From NCBI GenBank assembly GCA_002453155.1, contig DKGG01000060.1:1-32811 (forward strand): 32,811 nt of DNA. Direction: 5' to 3'. This document shows positions 23,613 through 31,770 of this stretch, one piece after another (position 1 is the first letter of the stretch; each line of letters begins with the position of its first letter). The stretch is from Bdellovibrionaceae bacterium UBA6776. GTDB lineage: Bacteria > Bdellovibrionota > Bdellovibrionia > Bdellovibrionales > UBA1609. Made by a program: the position numbers and the translations under genes. The notes beneath the pieces are model-generated. The model was given only the letters and a program-made list of their open reading frames with translations, made no database searches and had not been told where the DNA came from.

Positions 23613-23769
23613 GACGGCCTCCACAATAACTTTTCTTGGGACCCCAAAAAGAACACGTCAAACATCAAGAAACATGGGGTCTCTTTTGACGAAGCTCAAA
23701 GTTACTTTTTCGACCCCATCTGCACGAAAAGCAACAAAACGAGAACGGCTCACTTACGAAGAGGTATAG
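23613..23769 (+). pseudogene. BrnT toxin remnant with internal deletion and frameshift
   Basis: From 23613 one frame reads NNFSWDPKKNTSNIKKHGVS then FDEAQSYFFDP, the N-terminal part of BrnT. At 23716 the matching text moves to another frame, PSARKATKRERLTYEEV and TAG at 23769, the C-terminal part (SARKATKRE). The central strands and most catalytic residues, about 35-40 residues, are missing, and no start codon remains because the fragment begins at the yebC stop. BrnT is an RNase toxin of the RelE-like fold, so this copy cannot be active. Confidence 0.88.
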
Positions 23770-23770
23770 A

Positions 23771-23989
23771 ATGAAAAAAGAGTATGATTTTTCAAAAGGA
23801 AAGCGTGGCGCATACAACTCGCGATTAAAAAAGCAAATCACTATTAAAATAGATGAACCCACAATTGAATATTTCAAAAAACTGGCGGAAGAAACCGGTG
23901 TGTCCTACCAAAATCTCATCAATTTGTATCTTCGCGATTGCGCAGCTCAGGAGAAAAAGCCTTCGATCAAATGGTTAAAGACCTCTTGA
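23771..23989 (+). CDS. brnA: BrnA antitoxin, without a working toxin
   Basis: 72 residues with AGAGG 6 nt upstream. The C-terminal half is the ribbon-helix-helix domain: KKQITIKIDEPTIEYFKKLA, ETGVSYQNLINLYLRDCA, then a basic tail. This matches BrnA, which neutralises BrnT and represses its own operon. The coding frame is intact and starts right after the toxin remnant. It may persist as a regulator or an anti-toxin against incoming BrnT. Its last 15 bases overlap convergent sufE. Confidence 0.9.
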   Translation: MKKEYDFSKGKRGAYNSRLKKQITIKIDEPTIEYFKKLAEETGVSYQNLINLYLRDCAAQEKKPSIKWLKTS

Positions 23990-24412
23990 TTCCAAAAGAG
24001 CAAAGGCGGTGGCAAAATATTTGATCTGTTTGATCATTGCCATCAGCCCATTAGCGCGACTGGGAGTCAAATGCTCCCCCAAACCAATCTGTTCGATAAA
24101 CTTCACATCCGATGAAAGAATTTCTTTCGGGGATGCCGGAGAAAACACCTCCAATAGCAAAGCCACAATTCCCTTCACCAGCAAAGCATCGCTGTCCGCT
24201 TGCAAAACCATGTTCTTGTTTTCATCCAAAGAAGCATGAAGCCACACCTGACTTTGGCAGCCCTTCACAAGAGCGTCCGCAGTCTTTTTATCTTCAGGAA
24301 GATCAGGCAAAGCCTTACCTTTTTGAATAAGAAGCTTATATCTTTCTTCCCAATTGGAGAGCTTAGAGAATTCTTCAATCACTTGAGCTTGGCGTTCGGC
24401 AATGGTTTTCAT
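23975..24412 (-). CDS. sufE: SufE-family sulfur acceptor protein
   Basis: 145 residues, the SufE length. Key features are the start SKLSNWEERYKLLIQKGKAL, LVKGCQSQVWLHAS with the sulfur-accepting cysteine (about residue 52), and the helical end SRANGLMAMIKQIKYFA. SufE takes persulfide sulfur from the cysteine desulfurase SufS for Fe-S cluster assembly. The gene lies 12 nt after a Cys-rich YkgJ-like gene in the same direction, probably as an operon. GAAGG precedes the ATG. It overlaps brnA by 15 bases at the 3' ends. Confidence 0.93.
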   Translation of the reverse strand: MKTIAERQAQVIEEFSKLSNWEERYKLLIQKGKALPDLPEDKKTADALVKGCQSQVWLHASLDENKNMVLQADSDALLVKGIVALLLEVFSPASPKEILSSDVKFIEQIGLGEHLTPSRANGLMAMIKQIKYFATAFALLESRGL

Positions 24413-24424
24413 GGGACCTTCATA

Positions 24425-25087
24425 TCAGGCCAAAGTCCCTTCGCCAATCTCTACCTCAGATTCCACCTGAATTGCTAAGGGCTTCTCCACCCGATTGAAA
24501 AGATCTTCCCAGGAATGGGCCCGCACCCAACTCCAAATGGTCTTGTAAACCTCTTCACGATCCTTCAAACTCAAAGACCACGGATCTGGTGAAAGCGCTT
24601 TTGAAACGTTCACCCACGCATTCCATTCCTCCGTCCATTGAGAAACTTTTTTCGATGAAAAACCACTGGCTAAGAGCGCCTGTTGAGCCAACTGAAACTC
24701 AAACTCAAAAAAGATTTTGGATTGTGCGCTGAGCTGCTCTTTTTTAAGCGCGGATTTTTGGAGTTCCAATTCTTTAGAGCAGAAATACGAGGAACACTCT
24801 GAGGGACGAGTGACCCATGACTTGCAAGTTTTAGCGTTTCGGTCAAAAAAATCGCACACCCGCCCCGGATCTTTGGGAGCCGGCGGAATCAAACCGAGAG
24901 GATGCCACCTCTCAATGGAGATCTCATTTAAGATTCTTTGAGACGTGGAATCCGTCAATGCAAAGCCCACTAAAAAATTGGGAACAAAGGGCGTAAAGTC
25001 ACAGCATCGCAATTCCCGTGTGCAGGACTTGCACGAAAAGTTCCTAGGCGATATTTTTTGTTTTTGAAAGTGAGTCAACCACGTCAT
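24425..25087 (-). CDS. YkgJ-like Cys-cluster protein (possible Zn/Fe-S binder)
   Basis: 220 residues. The N-terminal 100 hold clustered cysteines: CKSCTRELRCC, VCDFFDRNAKTCKSW and RPSECSSYFC, the pattern of the YkgJ/Fe-S-cluster-binding or zinc-chelating family. The C-terminal half is helical and Trp-rich without a motif I know. Its start codon shares CATG with that of greB on the other strand, and no ribosome site is visible. Placement before sufE fits metal or sulfur handling; the function is unproven. Confidence 0.7.
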   Translation of the reverse strand: MTWLTHFQKQKISPRNFSCKSCTRELRCCDFTPFVPNFLVGFALTDSTSQRILNEISIERWHPLGLIPPAPKDPGRVCDFFDRNAKTCKSWVTRPSECSSYFCSKELELQKSALKKEQLSAQSKIFFEFEFQLAQQALLASGFSSKKVSQWTEEWNAWVNVSKALSPDPWSLSLKDREEVYKTIWSWVRAHSWEDLFNRVEKPLAIQVESEVEIGEGTLA

Positions 25088-25556
25088 GAAAGCGCCAAAC
25101 TACATCACACCCGAGGGTTTTTCAAAGCTTCAAGAGGAGTTCCGCCAGCTGTTTTCTGTGGAGCGCCCCAAATTGGTGGAGACTGTCGCATGGGCCGCAG
25201 GAAACGGTGATCGCAGTGAAAATGGCGACTACATTTACGGCAAAAGACGCCTGCGCGAAGTGGACCGACGACTCAAGTTTTTAAGAGACCGCATCGAATC
25301 CGCACAGGTTGTAAACCCCAAAGAAATCACGTCTAAACACGTGGTTTTTTCTGCCACAGTTAAAGTGGAAGATGAAGAGGGAAAGATTCGCATCTTCCGC
25401 ATCGTTGGAGAGGACGAAATTGCTCCGGAGTCCAATCACATTTCTTGGAAATCTCCCATGGCCAAGGCTTTGATGGGAAAGAATGTGGGAGATGTGGTTT
25501 TGATTCGTCGCCCCGCAGGGGATTTGGAAGTGGAAATTCTTGAAATTTCCTATTGA
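25086..25556 (+). CDS. greB: Transcript cleavage factor GreB
   Basis: 156 residues. The N-terminal coiled coil (YITPEGFSKLQEEF to about residue 75) contains the conserved GDRSENGDYIYGKRRLREVD, with the acidic tip that enters the RNA polymerase secondary channel. The C-terminal domain ends with ALMGKNVGDVVLIRRPAGD. The RLREVDRR form and length are GreB rather than GreA. GreB triggers cleavage of backtracked transcripts. The start codon overlaps that of the divergent ykgJ-like gene and has no Shine-Dalgarno. The next gene's start lies 18 nt after its stop. Confidence 0.93.
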   Translation: MKAPNYITPEGFSKLQEEFRQLFSVERPKLVETVAWAAGNGDRSENGDYIYGKRRLREVDRRLKFLRDRIESAQVVNPKEITSKHVVFSATVKVEDEEGKIRIFRIVGEDEIAPESNHISWKSPMAKALMGKNVGDVVLIRRPAGDLEVEILEISY

Positions 25557-25573
25557 GCGAGGCAGGTTTTTTT

Positions 25574-27241
25574 ATGCCTCAAAAACTTTTGAACTTTGTG
25601 CTCCTACTTTTACTTTCCTTGAGCCTTGCCTCAAAAGCCTTTGCGCAGGATTGGTCCGAAGAAGCTTACATTTCTGACCCCCGCGCCAATCCTTATGAAT
25701 TGTCCCTGGAACAGTTTCAAATTGCGCGAAAGAAGGGTTATGAGCATGCACTCTACTACCCCGTAGAGGACACCGGACTTCTTCTTCCTTACGCCCCCAT
25801 CAAAAGAATTTTGGAAGGTCAGGTCGCAAATCCGTTGGTGAAATGGGTTTCAAAACTTCTTCGCGTGGTGTCCCCCTTTCAAAGTTTTGATGAAATGGAA
25901 GAATGGCTAGGACTTAAAAAATTTCCGCACGTCTCAAACACTCAATGGCCCAAGGATTTTCCTGCGCAAAGAATTTCCCAACAGGGACATCGCATGGGGT
26001 TGACTTTAATGGAGACTCCGTCGGGCACAGGATTTACTTTAAGTTGTGCCCAATGCCACTCGGACACCGTTTTTGGAAAACGCATTTTAGGAATGTCCAA
26101 TCGCTTCCCGCGAGCCAATGATTTTTTCCATCGAGGTTTAAAGATCACCCCTCGCATTTCGGATCGCATCTTTCAATGGAGTACAGAAGCCACTCCAGAA
26201 GAAGTTGAAATGTTTAGGAAGGTCAAAGAAACCGTAAAGTTTATTGATGCCAAAAAACCTGTGCAGTTGGGGCTGGACACCTCTTTGGCGCAGGTGGCTC
26301 TTTCGCTGGCCAAACGAAATCTTGATGCCTATGCCACAAAGATCGATGGCCGCAAGCGACCGGATCTTTTGGATTATCAGGTGGCCGACAGCAAACCTGC
26401 CGTTTGGTGGGGGTTGAAATATAAAAATCGCTGGCTGTCCGACGGGTCTGTGGTTTCTGGAAATCCCATATTTACAAACATCATTTGGAACGAAATCGGT
26501 CGGGGTGCGGATTTAAAAGTCATTGAAAATTGGCTTTCAAAAAATGAAGACGTCATCAAAGAACTGACCACAGCCGTGTTCTCGAGCACCCCTCCTCCTG
26601 TAACCGATTTTTTTCCGGCACATTGGATCGACCTTGAAGAAGCCAAAGCGGGCGAAAGACTTTTCAATGACCATTGCTCCAAGTGCCATGGCGTTTACGA
26701 AAAAAATTGGTCCTTGCCTGAGTCTTCTCAACTTTCACTCGCCGAACAGTTGAAAACTTTTAAGGTGGTTTATCCTCACCGCACTTCCGTGGTGGATGTG
26801 GGAACGGATCCATTGAGACATCAGGGAATGGAATCCCTCACAGTTTTAAATGATTTGGAAATTTCCAAAGCCAATGGAATTTGGATTGAACCTCAAGAGG
26901 GCTATGTGCCCCCGCCCCTGGAAGGCATTTGGCTCCGATGGCCGTACTTTCACAACAACTCCGCACCGTCCCTTTGCGCGGTTCTGACAAGAGGATCTGA
27001 ACGCCCCGTGCGCTACTGGGCGCGACCTGCAGAGGATCCAAACTCAGATTTTGATTTTCGCTGCAACGGCTACCCTCAGAGAAGACCCCCGCAAGGAACT
27101 TCCCGGGAAATGCTTTACGACTCCAGGAAACCGGGTCTCAGCCGCTTTGGACATGACGAGGGAATCTTCCTCGAGAACGGAAAAGAGCTGCTTTCTCCGC
27201 AGGAAAAACTCCAGCTCATCCAATTCCTCCAAACCCTCTAA
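25574..27241 (+). CDS. Periplasmic dihaem cytochrome c, possibly RoxA-like
   Basis: 555 residues from ATG 25574; GAGGCAGG lies 7 nt upstream, and TTG 25553 is less likely. The signal peptide ends at AFAQ. Two haem c sites are seen: CAQCH (about residue 157) and CSKCH (about residue 368), and PYFHNNSAPSLCAVL is the distal-loop motif of related cytochrome peroxidase-like domains. Two-haem proteins of this size resemble RoxA/RoxB-type dioxygenases or MauG-like enzymes, which act on polymers or proteins, but redox transfer alone is also possible. The substrate is unknown. Confidence 0.8.
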   Translation: MPQKLLNFVLLLLLSLSLASKAFAQDWSEEAYISDPRANPYELSLEQFQIARKKGYEHALYYPVEDTGLLLPYAPIKRILEGQVANPLVKWVSKLLRVVSPFQSFDEMEEWLGLKKFPHVSNTQWPKDFPAQRISQQGHRMGLTLMETPSGTGFTLSCAQCHSDTVFGKRILGMSNRFPRANDFFHRGLKITPRISDRIFQWSTEATPEEVEMFRKVKETVKFIDAKKPVQLGLDTSLAQVALSLAKRNLDAYATKIDGRKRPDLLDYQVADSKPAVWWGLKYKNRWLSDGSVVSGNPIFTNIIWNEIGRGADLKVIENWLSKNEDVIKELTTAVFSSTPPPVTDFFPAHWIDLEEAKAGERLFNDHCSKCHGVYEKNWSLPESSQLSLAEQLKTFKVVYPHRTSVVDVGTDPLRHQGMESLTVLNDLEISKANGIWIEPQEGYVPPPLEGIWLRWPYFHNNSAPSLCAVLTRGSERPVRYWARPAEDPNSDFDFRCNGYPQRRPPQGTSREMLYDSRKPGLSRFGHDEGIFLENGKELLSPQEKLQLIQFLQTL

Positions 27242-27287
27242 CTCCCCGCCCCATGAGAGAGGTGGCGAAAGATTAGACAGTTGATGA

Positions 27288-27315
27288 CCCCCAAGGGGCA
27301 CATGGGGGCTCTTTT
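27288..27315 (+). terminator. Weak terminator-like hairpin after the cytochrome gene
   Basis: CCCCC and GGGGG form a short stem with an 11-nt loop, followed by CTCTTTTG. The T tract is poor, so termination is uncertain. The rest of 27242-27446 holds nothing else that I recognise. Confidence 0.3.
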
Positions 27316-27446
27316 GAACTTGGCGCCCGGCTCGGCTCCCCTCGCAGATCAGGTTTTCTTCCATATTTTCAAACACTTAAGCGATTCAAGATTTGGCCCT
27401 CCTCTTGCTCTAAGAACAGGTAGGACCCACAAATTGGGAGGGGAAA

Positions 27447-27701
27447 ATGAAAAAACTGATTTATACACTTACTGCTGCAATGATCTTGAGCCAAGGGACG
27501 ATGAGCTTTGCTCAATCCTGCAAACTGGCCGCTGACGGATCTGTCACCGTTTCGGACCTGTCCTTAGACAGCAAAAAGAAACTGTGGAATGCCTGCATCG
27601 ACCGCAAACTGGCTCAACTGGATCCTTCACGACCCGGCTTTGAAGAAATGGGCCAAGAAGCGGGAGATGTTTGCGTCAACTCTGACATCATTTGCCAATA
27701 G
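27447..27701 (+). CDS. Small secreted protein with four cysteines
   Basis: 84 residues; AGGGG lies directly upstream of ATG. The signal peptide MKKLIYTLTAAMILSQGT ends near SFA. The mature part of about 60 residues has four cysteines (SCKLA, NACIDR, DVCVN, IICQ), probably two disulfides, so a periplasmic or secreted location is likely. I do not recognise a family. It starts a run of small secreted proteins. Confidence 0.75.
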   Translation: MKKLIYTLTAAMILSQGTMSFAQSCKLAADGSVTVSDLSLDSKKKLWNACIDRKLAQLDPSRPGFEEMGQEAGDVCVNSDIICQ

Positions 27702-27752
27702 TTCCTTTTAAAATTTCTTCCCAATTCTTCAGTGGGACTTTAAGTTGTCCCC

Positions 27753-28253
27753 ATGAATTTCAAAAAATATTTCCATCTTGCGTTCGCACTTTCTCTCGCC
27801 ACATTTGCTCTCTCTGGTTGCGTAGAGAATGAAGGCTCCGACCAATCAGCCATTCCCAATGTGGATGTGGAGTGTTCTTCCGCCCAAGTGGTTTCCCAAT
27901 GCCGCGAAACCGGTGAAATTTTATTCCTTGGACTCACTCGAAACTTTTCCACAGACTGCGCCACCGCACTCAGTGAAGTGAGCGAAACTCAACGAAACGC
28001 TTACTTTGATGCCTTCGTCGAAAATCAAAGCCTCACAAAATCTTCCATTCTTGTTCAAGCCACACTGACCACTTGGCTCAGCGGATCCGGCGGAAGCGCA
28101 GGCCTTCTAACCAACGGAAACTATAAAATCTGCGCCTTTATCGAATTCTCCACCGGGAACAAACGGCTGGATTATGGAGAGCCCATCGGCTCTGGAGTGG
28201 TGATCGTAGGTGGCACGTCGCCCCAGCTTGCGAATGACTGGAAGACATACTAA
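27753..28253 (+). CDS. Putative lipoprotein of unknown function
   Basis: 166 residues with a signal and a clear lipobox ALSGC (Cys about residue 23). The mature part starts VENEGSDQS and contains a transthyretin/carboxypeptidase-regulatory-like beta pattern (NGNYKICAFIEFSTGN, then DYGEPIGSGVVIV), with four further cysteines. No clear ribosome site is present (GTTGTCCCC before ATG). The function is unknown; surface or periplasmic location is inferred. Confidence 0.72.
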   Translation: MNFKKYFHLAFALSLATFALSGCVENEGSDQSAIPNVDVECSSAQVVSQCRETGEILFLGLTRNFSTDCATALSEVSETQRNAYFDAFVENQSLTKSSILVQATLTTWLSGSGGSAGLLTNGNYKICAFIEFSTGNKRLDYGEPIGSGVVIVGGTSPQLANDWKTY

Positions 28254-28298
28254 ATTTGAAAAGAAGCCCGTAGAAAAGCTTAAAGGAGCCAGGCACCC

Positions 28299-28481
28299 AT
28301 GAAATCAATCATTCACTTTCTCTTTGGAAAATCCCCTGACATTTTTGACGAAAACGGACAGGTCCGTCACAAACTCCCCGAAGAAAAATGGAAGAAATGG
28401 GACGCAAGATACCACGATGAAAAGCACAATTGGCGAAAACATCGTGGAACTGCCACAAAGTCCAGAAATCCTAAACCCTAG
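28299..28481 (+). CDS. Small basic protein of unknown function
   Basis: 60 residues, AAAGGAG 10 nt before ATG. After a short hydrophobic start (MKSIIHFLFGKSPDIF) the protein is very charged, with many Lys, His, Trp and Asp (WKKWDARYHDEKHNW). No signal peptide is clear and no family is known to me. It lies between a lipoprotein and a protease on the same strand. Confidence 0.6.
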   Translation: MKSIIHFLFGKSPDIFDENGQVRHKLPEEKWKKWDARYHDEKHNWRKHRGTATKSRNPKP

Positions 28482-28565
28482 TCGAGATCCCCGTCTTTAT
28501 TAATTGTTTGGTTCCAGAATGGGACTAGACTCGGTTTCATTAAATACCTAAGGAAGGGGATTTCA

Positions 28566-29447
28566 ATGAAACGACTTCATATTTTTGGACTGGGCATTGC
28601 CGCTGCGGCCACGCTCAGCTTCTCTCAACTTCACATTCATGAGCTTTGCCAAGGTTTCTTGCCTGAAAACGACATGAAAATTTCTGTTTCTGTGCAGAAT
28701 GAAAATGGCGGAGGCTTAAACGAAGCAGAATTTAACAAAGTCCTTGATCGCATCGAAGAGGTTTACGCTCCGTTGATTGCCGCAGAAGGTGGCCGCCTGC
28801 GCATCTCTCGCCAATGGAACAACGACACTGTGAACGCGTCCGCACAACGACAAGGTTCCACCTACATTGTAAATATGTACGGAGGTTTGGCCCGTCATTC
28901 GGAAATCACCGCAGACGGATTCTCATTGGTTGCCTGTCACGAAGTGGGCCACCACATGGGCGGAGCTCCTAAAACAGGATGGTTCAGCACTTGGGCCAGC
29001 AACGAAGGCCAATCGGACTATTTCGCAGGTCTTCAATGTTTAAGAAGAGTATGGACGGCCGAAGACAATGCTCGTTTTGCAGAAACCCATGAGTTGGATC
29101 CTTTCTTGGTTTCCAAGTGTCGTGAAGCGTGGAGCACTCAAGAAGAAATCAATCTTTGTGCACGCATTGGAACCGCAGGGATGTCTGTCACCGCACTTTT
29201 CAGAGACCTTCGCCAAGAAACTCAAGACCCGCAGTTTAACACTCCTGACCGTCGCCGCGTGAGCCGCACCGACAACGCTCACCCTGCCACTCAGTGCCGA
29301 TTGGACACTTACTTTCAAGGTGGACTTTGCACAAAGAGATTTGACGAAAGCCTCAGCAACAACGACGTGGCTCGTGGAACTTGCGTGGAAAGTGATGGTT
29401 TCACTCTTGGAACTAGACCTCGATGCTGGTACGGAGAAACTCCTTAA
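28566..29447 (+). CDS. Secreted zinc metalloprotease (HExxH)
   Basis: 293 residues, AGGAAGGGG before ATG. A signal-like N-terminus (GLGIAAAATLSFSQ) precedes a domain with VACHEVGHHMGGAPKTG (about residues 119-136), the HExxH zinc site, and NEGQSDYFAGLQCLRR, whose Glu or Asp may be the third ligand. Seven later cysteines suggest disulfides in the exported protein. Predatory bacteria export many proteases to digest prey; this may be one. Its last 35 bases overlap the convergent nucleotidyltransferase gene. Confidence 0.82.
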   Translation: MKRLHIFGLGIAAAATLSFSQLHIHELCQGFLPENDMKISVSVQNENGGGLNEAEFNKVLDRIEEVYAPLIAAEGGRLRISRQWNNDTVNASAQRQGSTYIVNMYGGLARHSEITADGFSLVACHEVGHHMGGAPKTGWFSTWASNEGQSDYFAGLQCLRRVWTAEDNARFAETHELDPFLVSKCREAWSTQEEINLCARIGTAGMSVTALFRDLRQETQDPQFNTPDRRRVSRTDNAHPATQCRLDTYFQGGLCTKRFDESLSNNDVARGTCVESDGFTLGTRPRCWYGETP

Positions 29448-30738
29448 CCTGATCTTCAAGACCTTCGAGGGATTTCAAATTGCCCTCGATCTGGCGCAAA
29501 TAGAATTCTTCAATCAAGGCTCCCATCAGGGGGCCTTGATTTATTTTAAGGGAAGACAAAACCTCACCCGTCACCAAGGGCTTTGGAAGATCGCCCTCTG
29601 CGTTCACCAAAGACTCATAGGCTCGAAAAACGTCCTCCAAGGATTCCGTTTGATCTTTCAAAGATTCTCCTTCGAATTTTGCATGCATTCGAAGTCCTAA
29701 ATATTCTTTAAAAGATTTCGCTTCCAAACCAAACTCTTTGGATTTTGAGAGCAGTAGAATTCGTTCACCCTGCCTCAAATCCTCATCCAACCAAGCTTCA
29801 AAGGATTGCAAATCAAAGAGCACCCGTTTACGAAATCCTTTCGATGCTTTTAAATTTTGAAGACTTTCATCCACCTTTTCCATCATGGCCTCACTCCAAT
29901 ACATTGCCCACTTTTCTTCAAGCCCGAAATTCTCTAATTGACTCCGGTCCTCGTTAGACAGTTTAAAAAGACATTTCAAATTCGAATTTTGACCCGGGCA
30001 GATTTCCAACACTTCGAACAATTTGAAGCTCTCATAAAGATCAAAGGCCTCAAGCCAATGATTAGATTTTAAAACTTTTTGAATTTCTTCAAAGACACGC
30101 TCCTTAGACAACTCTTTAACAAGCCCCACAGTTGCACCTATTGCAGATTTCAAAGAGGAATCCATTTTTAACTGCAACACCGCTGAAAATCGAAGGGCCC
30201 GAAGGATTCTCAAAGGATCTTCTGTCAAGCGCTCTTCAGCGTCACCCACAGCTCGTAAGAGGTGATTTTTTAAATCTTTTTGCCCCCCAAAAGGATCCAC
30301 AAAATTTTCTTCCCGGGGGTCAAAGTAAAGCGCGTTGATTGTAAAATCCCTGCGAGAGGCGTCGCCTTGAAGATCTGCGAATTCAATTTTTTGGGGTTGG
30401 CGCTTTTTATTGTAATCCGATTCCTTACGAAAGGTGGTCACTTCCACCTGAAGATCTTTGGATTCTCCAACCACCAAAATCACTCCAAATTCCTTCCCAA
30501 TAGGAACCGTCTTTGGAAAGAGCGACTCCACTTGATCTGGCTTTGCACTGGTGGCCACATCAAAATCTTTCAACACAAGGCCCAACAAGAGATCCCTCAC
30601 CGCCCCACCTACGATAAAGGCTTGATGGCCCGCGCCCTTCAAAGTATCCACAACTTGAAGAACAAACTCACCTTGTGGGTGAGCCTGAATGGCCGCTAAA
30701 AACTGGGATGTCGAATTCGAAATGACAAACTCCTTCAC
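29413..30738 (-). CDS. Poly(A) polymerase / CCA-adding nucleotidyltransferase (PcnB-like)
   Basis: 441 residues from GTG 30738. The class II nucleotidyltransferase head shows FIVGGAVRDLLLG, KDFDVAT (catalytic acids) and VEVTTFR, followed by DASRRDFTINALYFDP and DPLRILRALRFS; a helical RNA-binding tail follows. The family contains PcnB, which adds poly(A) to RNA, and CCA enzymes, which mature tRNA; which it is cannot be settled. The start is uncertain. GTG 30738 lacks a Shine-Dalgarno, whereas GAAGGAG (inside the first codons) lies 6 nt before ATT 30723. E. coli pcnB is known to start at AUU. Confidence 0.88.
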   Translation of the reverse strand: MKEFVISNSTSQFLAAIQAHPQGEFVLQVVDTLKGAGHQAFIVGGAVRDLLLGLVLKDFDVATSAKPDQVESLFPKTVPIGKEFGVILVVGESKDLQVEVTTFRKESDYNKKRQPQKIEFADLQGDASRRDFTINALYFDPREENFVDPFGGQKDLKNHLLRAVGDAEERLTEDPLRILRALRFSAVLQLKMDSSLKSAIGATVGLVKELSKERVFEEIQKVLKSNHWLEAFDLYESFKLFEVLEICPGQNSNLKCLFKLSNEDRSQLENFGLEEKWAMYWSEAMMEKVDESLQNLKASKGFRKRVLFDLQSFEAWLDEDLRQGERILLLSKSKEFGLEAKSFKEYLGLRMHAKFEGESLKDQTESLEDVFRAYESLVNAEGDLPKPLVTGEVLSSLKINQGPLMGALIEEFYLRQIEGNLKSLEGLEDQVKEFLRTSIEV

Positions 30739-31759
30739 CGAAATTTTAAAACCTCTGCTTCAAGAAGCTGGGTTTGAACACTATGGCTTTTCTCCCTTAG
30801 AAAATCCATTTTCAATTGGAGCTTATGAGGACTGGATTCACAAGGGATATCACGGCGAGATGGAATACCTCAAAACCCACCTCCCGTTCAAGAAGGAGCC
30901 TACGAGGCATTTTAAAGGCCTTCAAAGTGCCATCGTCGTTGCAAAACCCTACTTCCCAAACTCGACAACACCTACGCCTTTACGAATCGCTGAATACGCC
31001 AAATCCCGGGATTATCATTTGACCTTTAAAGAGGAGCTGGATGCAGTCGCTGAAAAATTAAAGGCACAATTTTTAGGCGAAGAATTCTTATGTTTCACGG
31101 ATTCCGCGCCTCTTCTGGAAAGAGATCTGGCCTATCGCGCAGGCCTGGGTTGGATTGGAAAAAACACCTGCCTGATCGACCGAAAACAGGGCTCTCTGTT
31201 TTTCCTGGGAGAAATCCTCACCAGCCTTTCCTTAGAAGCTCCCAAAGAAAGGACTTTGGATTTTTGTGGCAAGTGTTCCAAATGCATCGAGATTTGTCCG
31301 ACAAATGCTCTGGAAGAAAATCGAATTCTAAATGCAAAAAAATGCATCTCTTACCTGACCATTGAGTCTAAAAAAATTCCAGATCAAGATTTACGCAAGC
31401 AAATGGGAGATTGGTTTTTTGGTTGCGATTTGTGTCAGACGGTATGCCCCTGGAACGAGAAAAAGTATGGAAAGGATCTGATGCAATCCTTGACCGAGCC
31501 CGTGCGCTTTTCAAAGACCTCTGAAGAAATCGAATCCCTCCGAAAGATTCTGACAAAGTCCAATAAAGAATTGTTGTCGGAGTTTAAGGAGTCCCCACTG
31601 TCTCGAGCGCGTGGCTTCGGACTTAAAAGAAACGCATTGATTGTCATTGCAAACCAAAATGTGACAGAACTCAAAGATGAGGTGGAACACGCATCTCGCC
31701 AATGGCCCAGACTCAAGGAACTGTGTGATTGGGTCTTGGAAAGCTTCCATGAGGACTGA
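30722..31759 (+). CDS. queG: Epoxyqueuosine reductase QueG
   Basis: 346 residues from ATG 30722; a longer ATG 30689 start adds 11 residues that do not fit the family. Diagnostic text: GYHGEMEYL near residue 45, FTDSAPLLERDLAYRAGLGW and IGKN for cobalamin binding, then two ferredoxin-like clusters CGKCSKCIEICPTNAL and CDLCQTVCPWN. QueG uses cobalamin and Fe-S clusters to reduce epoxyqueuosine to queuosine in tRNA. No ribosome site precedes it, and its start overlaps the possible ATT start of the divergent gene. An HD-GYP gene follows after 11 nt. Confidence 0.93.
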   Translation: MTNSFTEILKPLLQEAGFEHYGFSPLENPFSIGAYEDWIHKGYHGEMEYLKTHLPFKKEPTRHFKGLQSAIVVAKPYFPNSTTPTPLRIAEYAKSRDYHLTFKEELDAVAEKLKAQFLGEEFLCFTDSAPLLERDLAYRAGLGWIGKNTCLIDRKQGSLFFLGEILTSLSLEAPKERTLDFCGKCSKCIEICPTNALEENRILNAKKCISYLTIESKKIPDQDLRKQMGDWFFGCDLCQTVCPWNEKKYGKDLMQSLTEPVRFSKTSEEIESLRKILTKSNKELLSEFKESPLSRARGFGLKRNALIVIANQNVTELKDEVEHASRQWPRLKELCDWVLESFHED

Positions 31760-31770
31760 TAAGATGACTT

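Noticed and set aside
23975..23989. Frameshift or misassembly at the brnA/sufE overlap
   Set aside because: Both proteins end normally for their families, so a plain convergent overlap explains the sequence.
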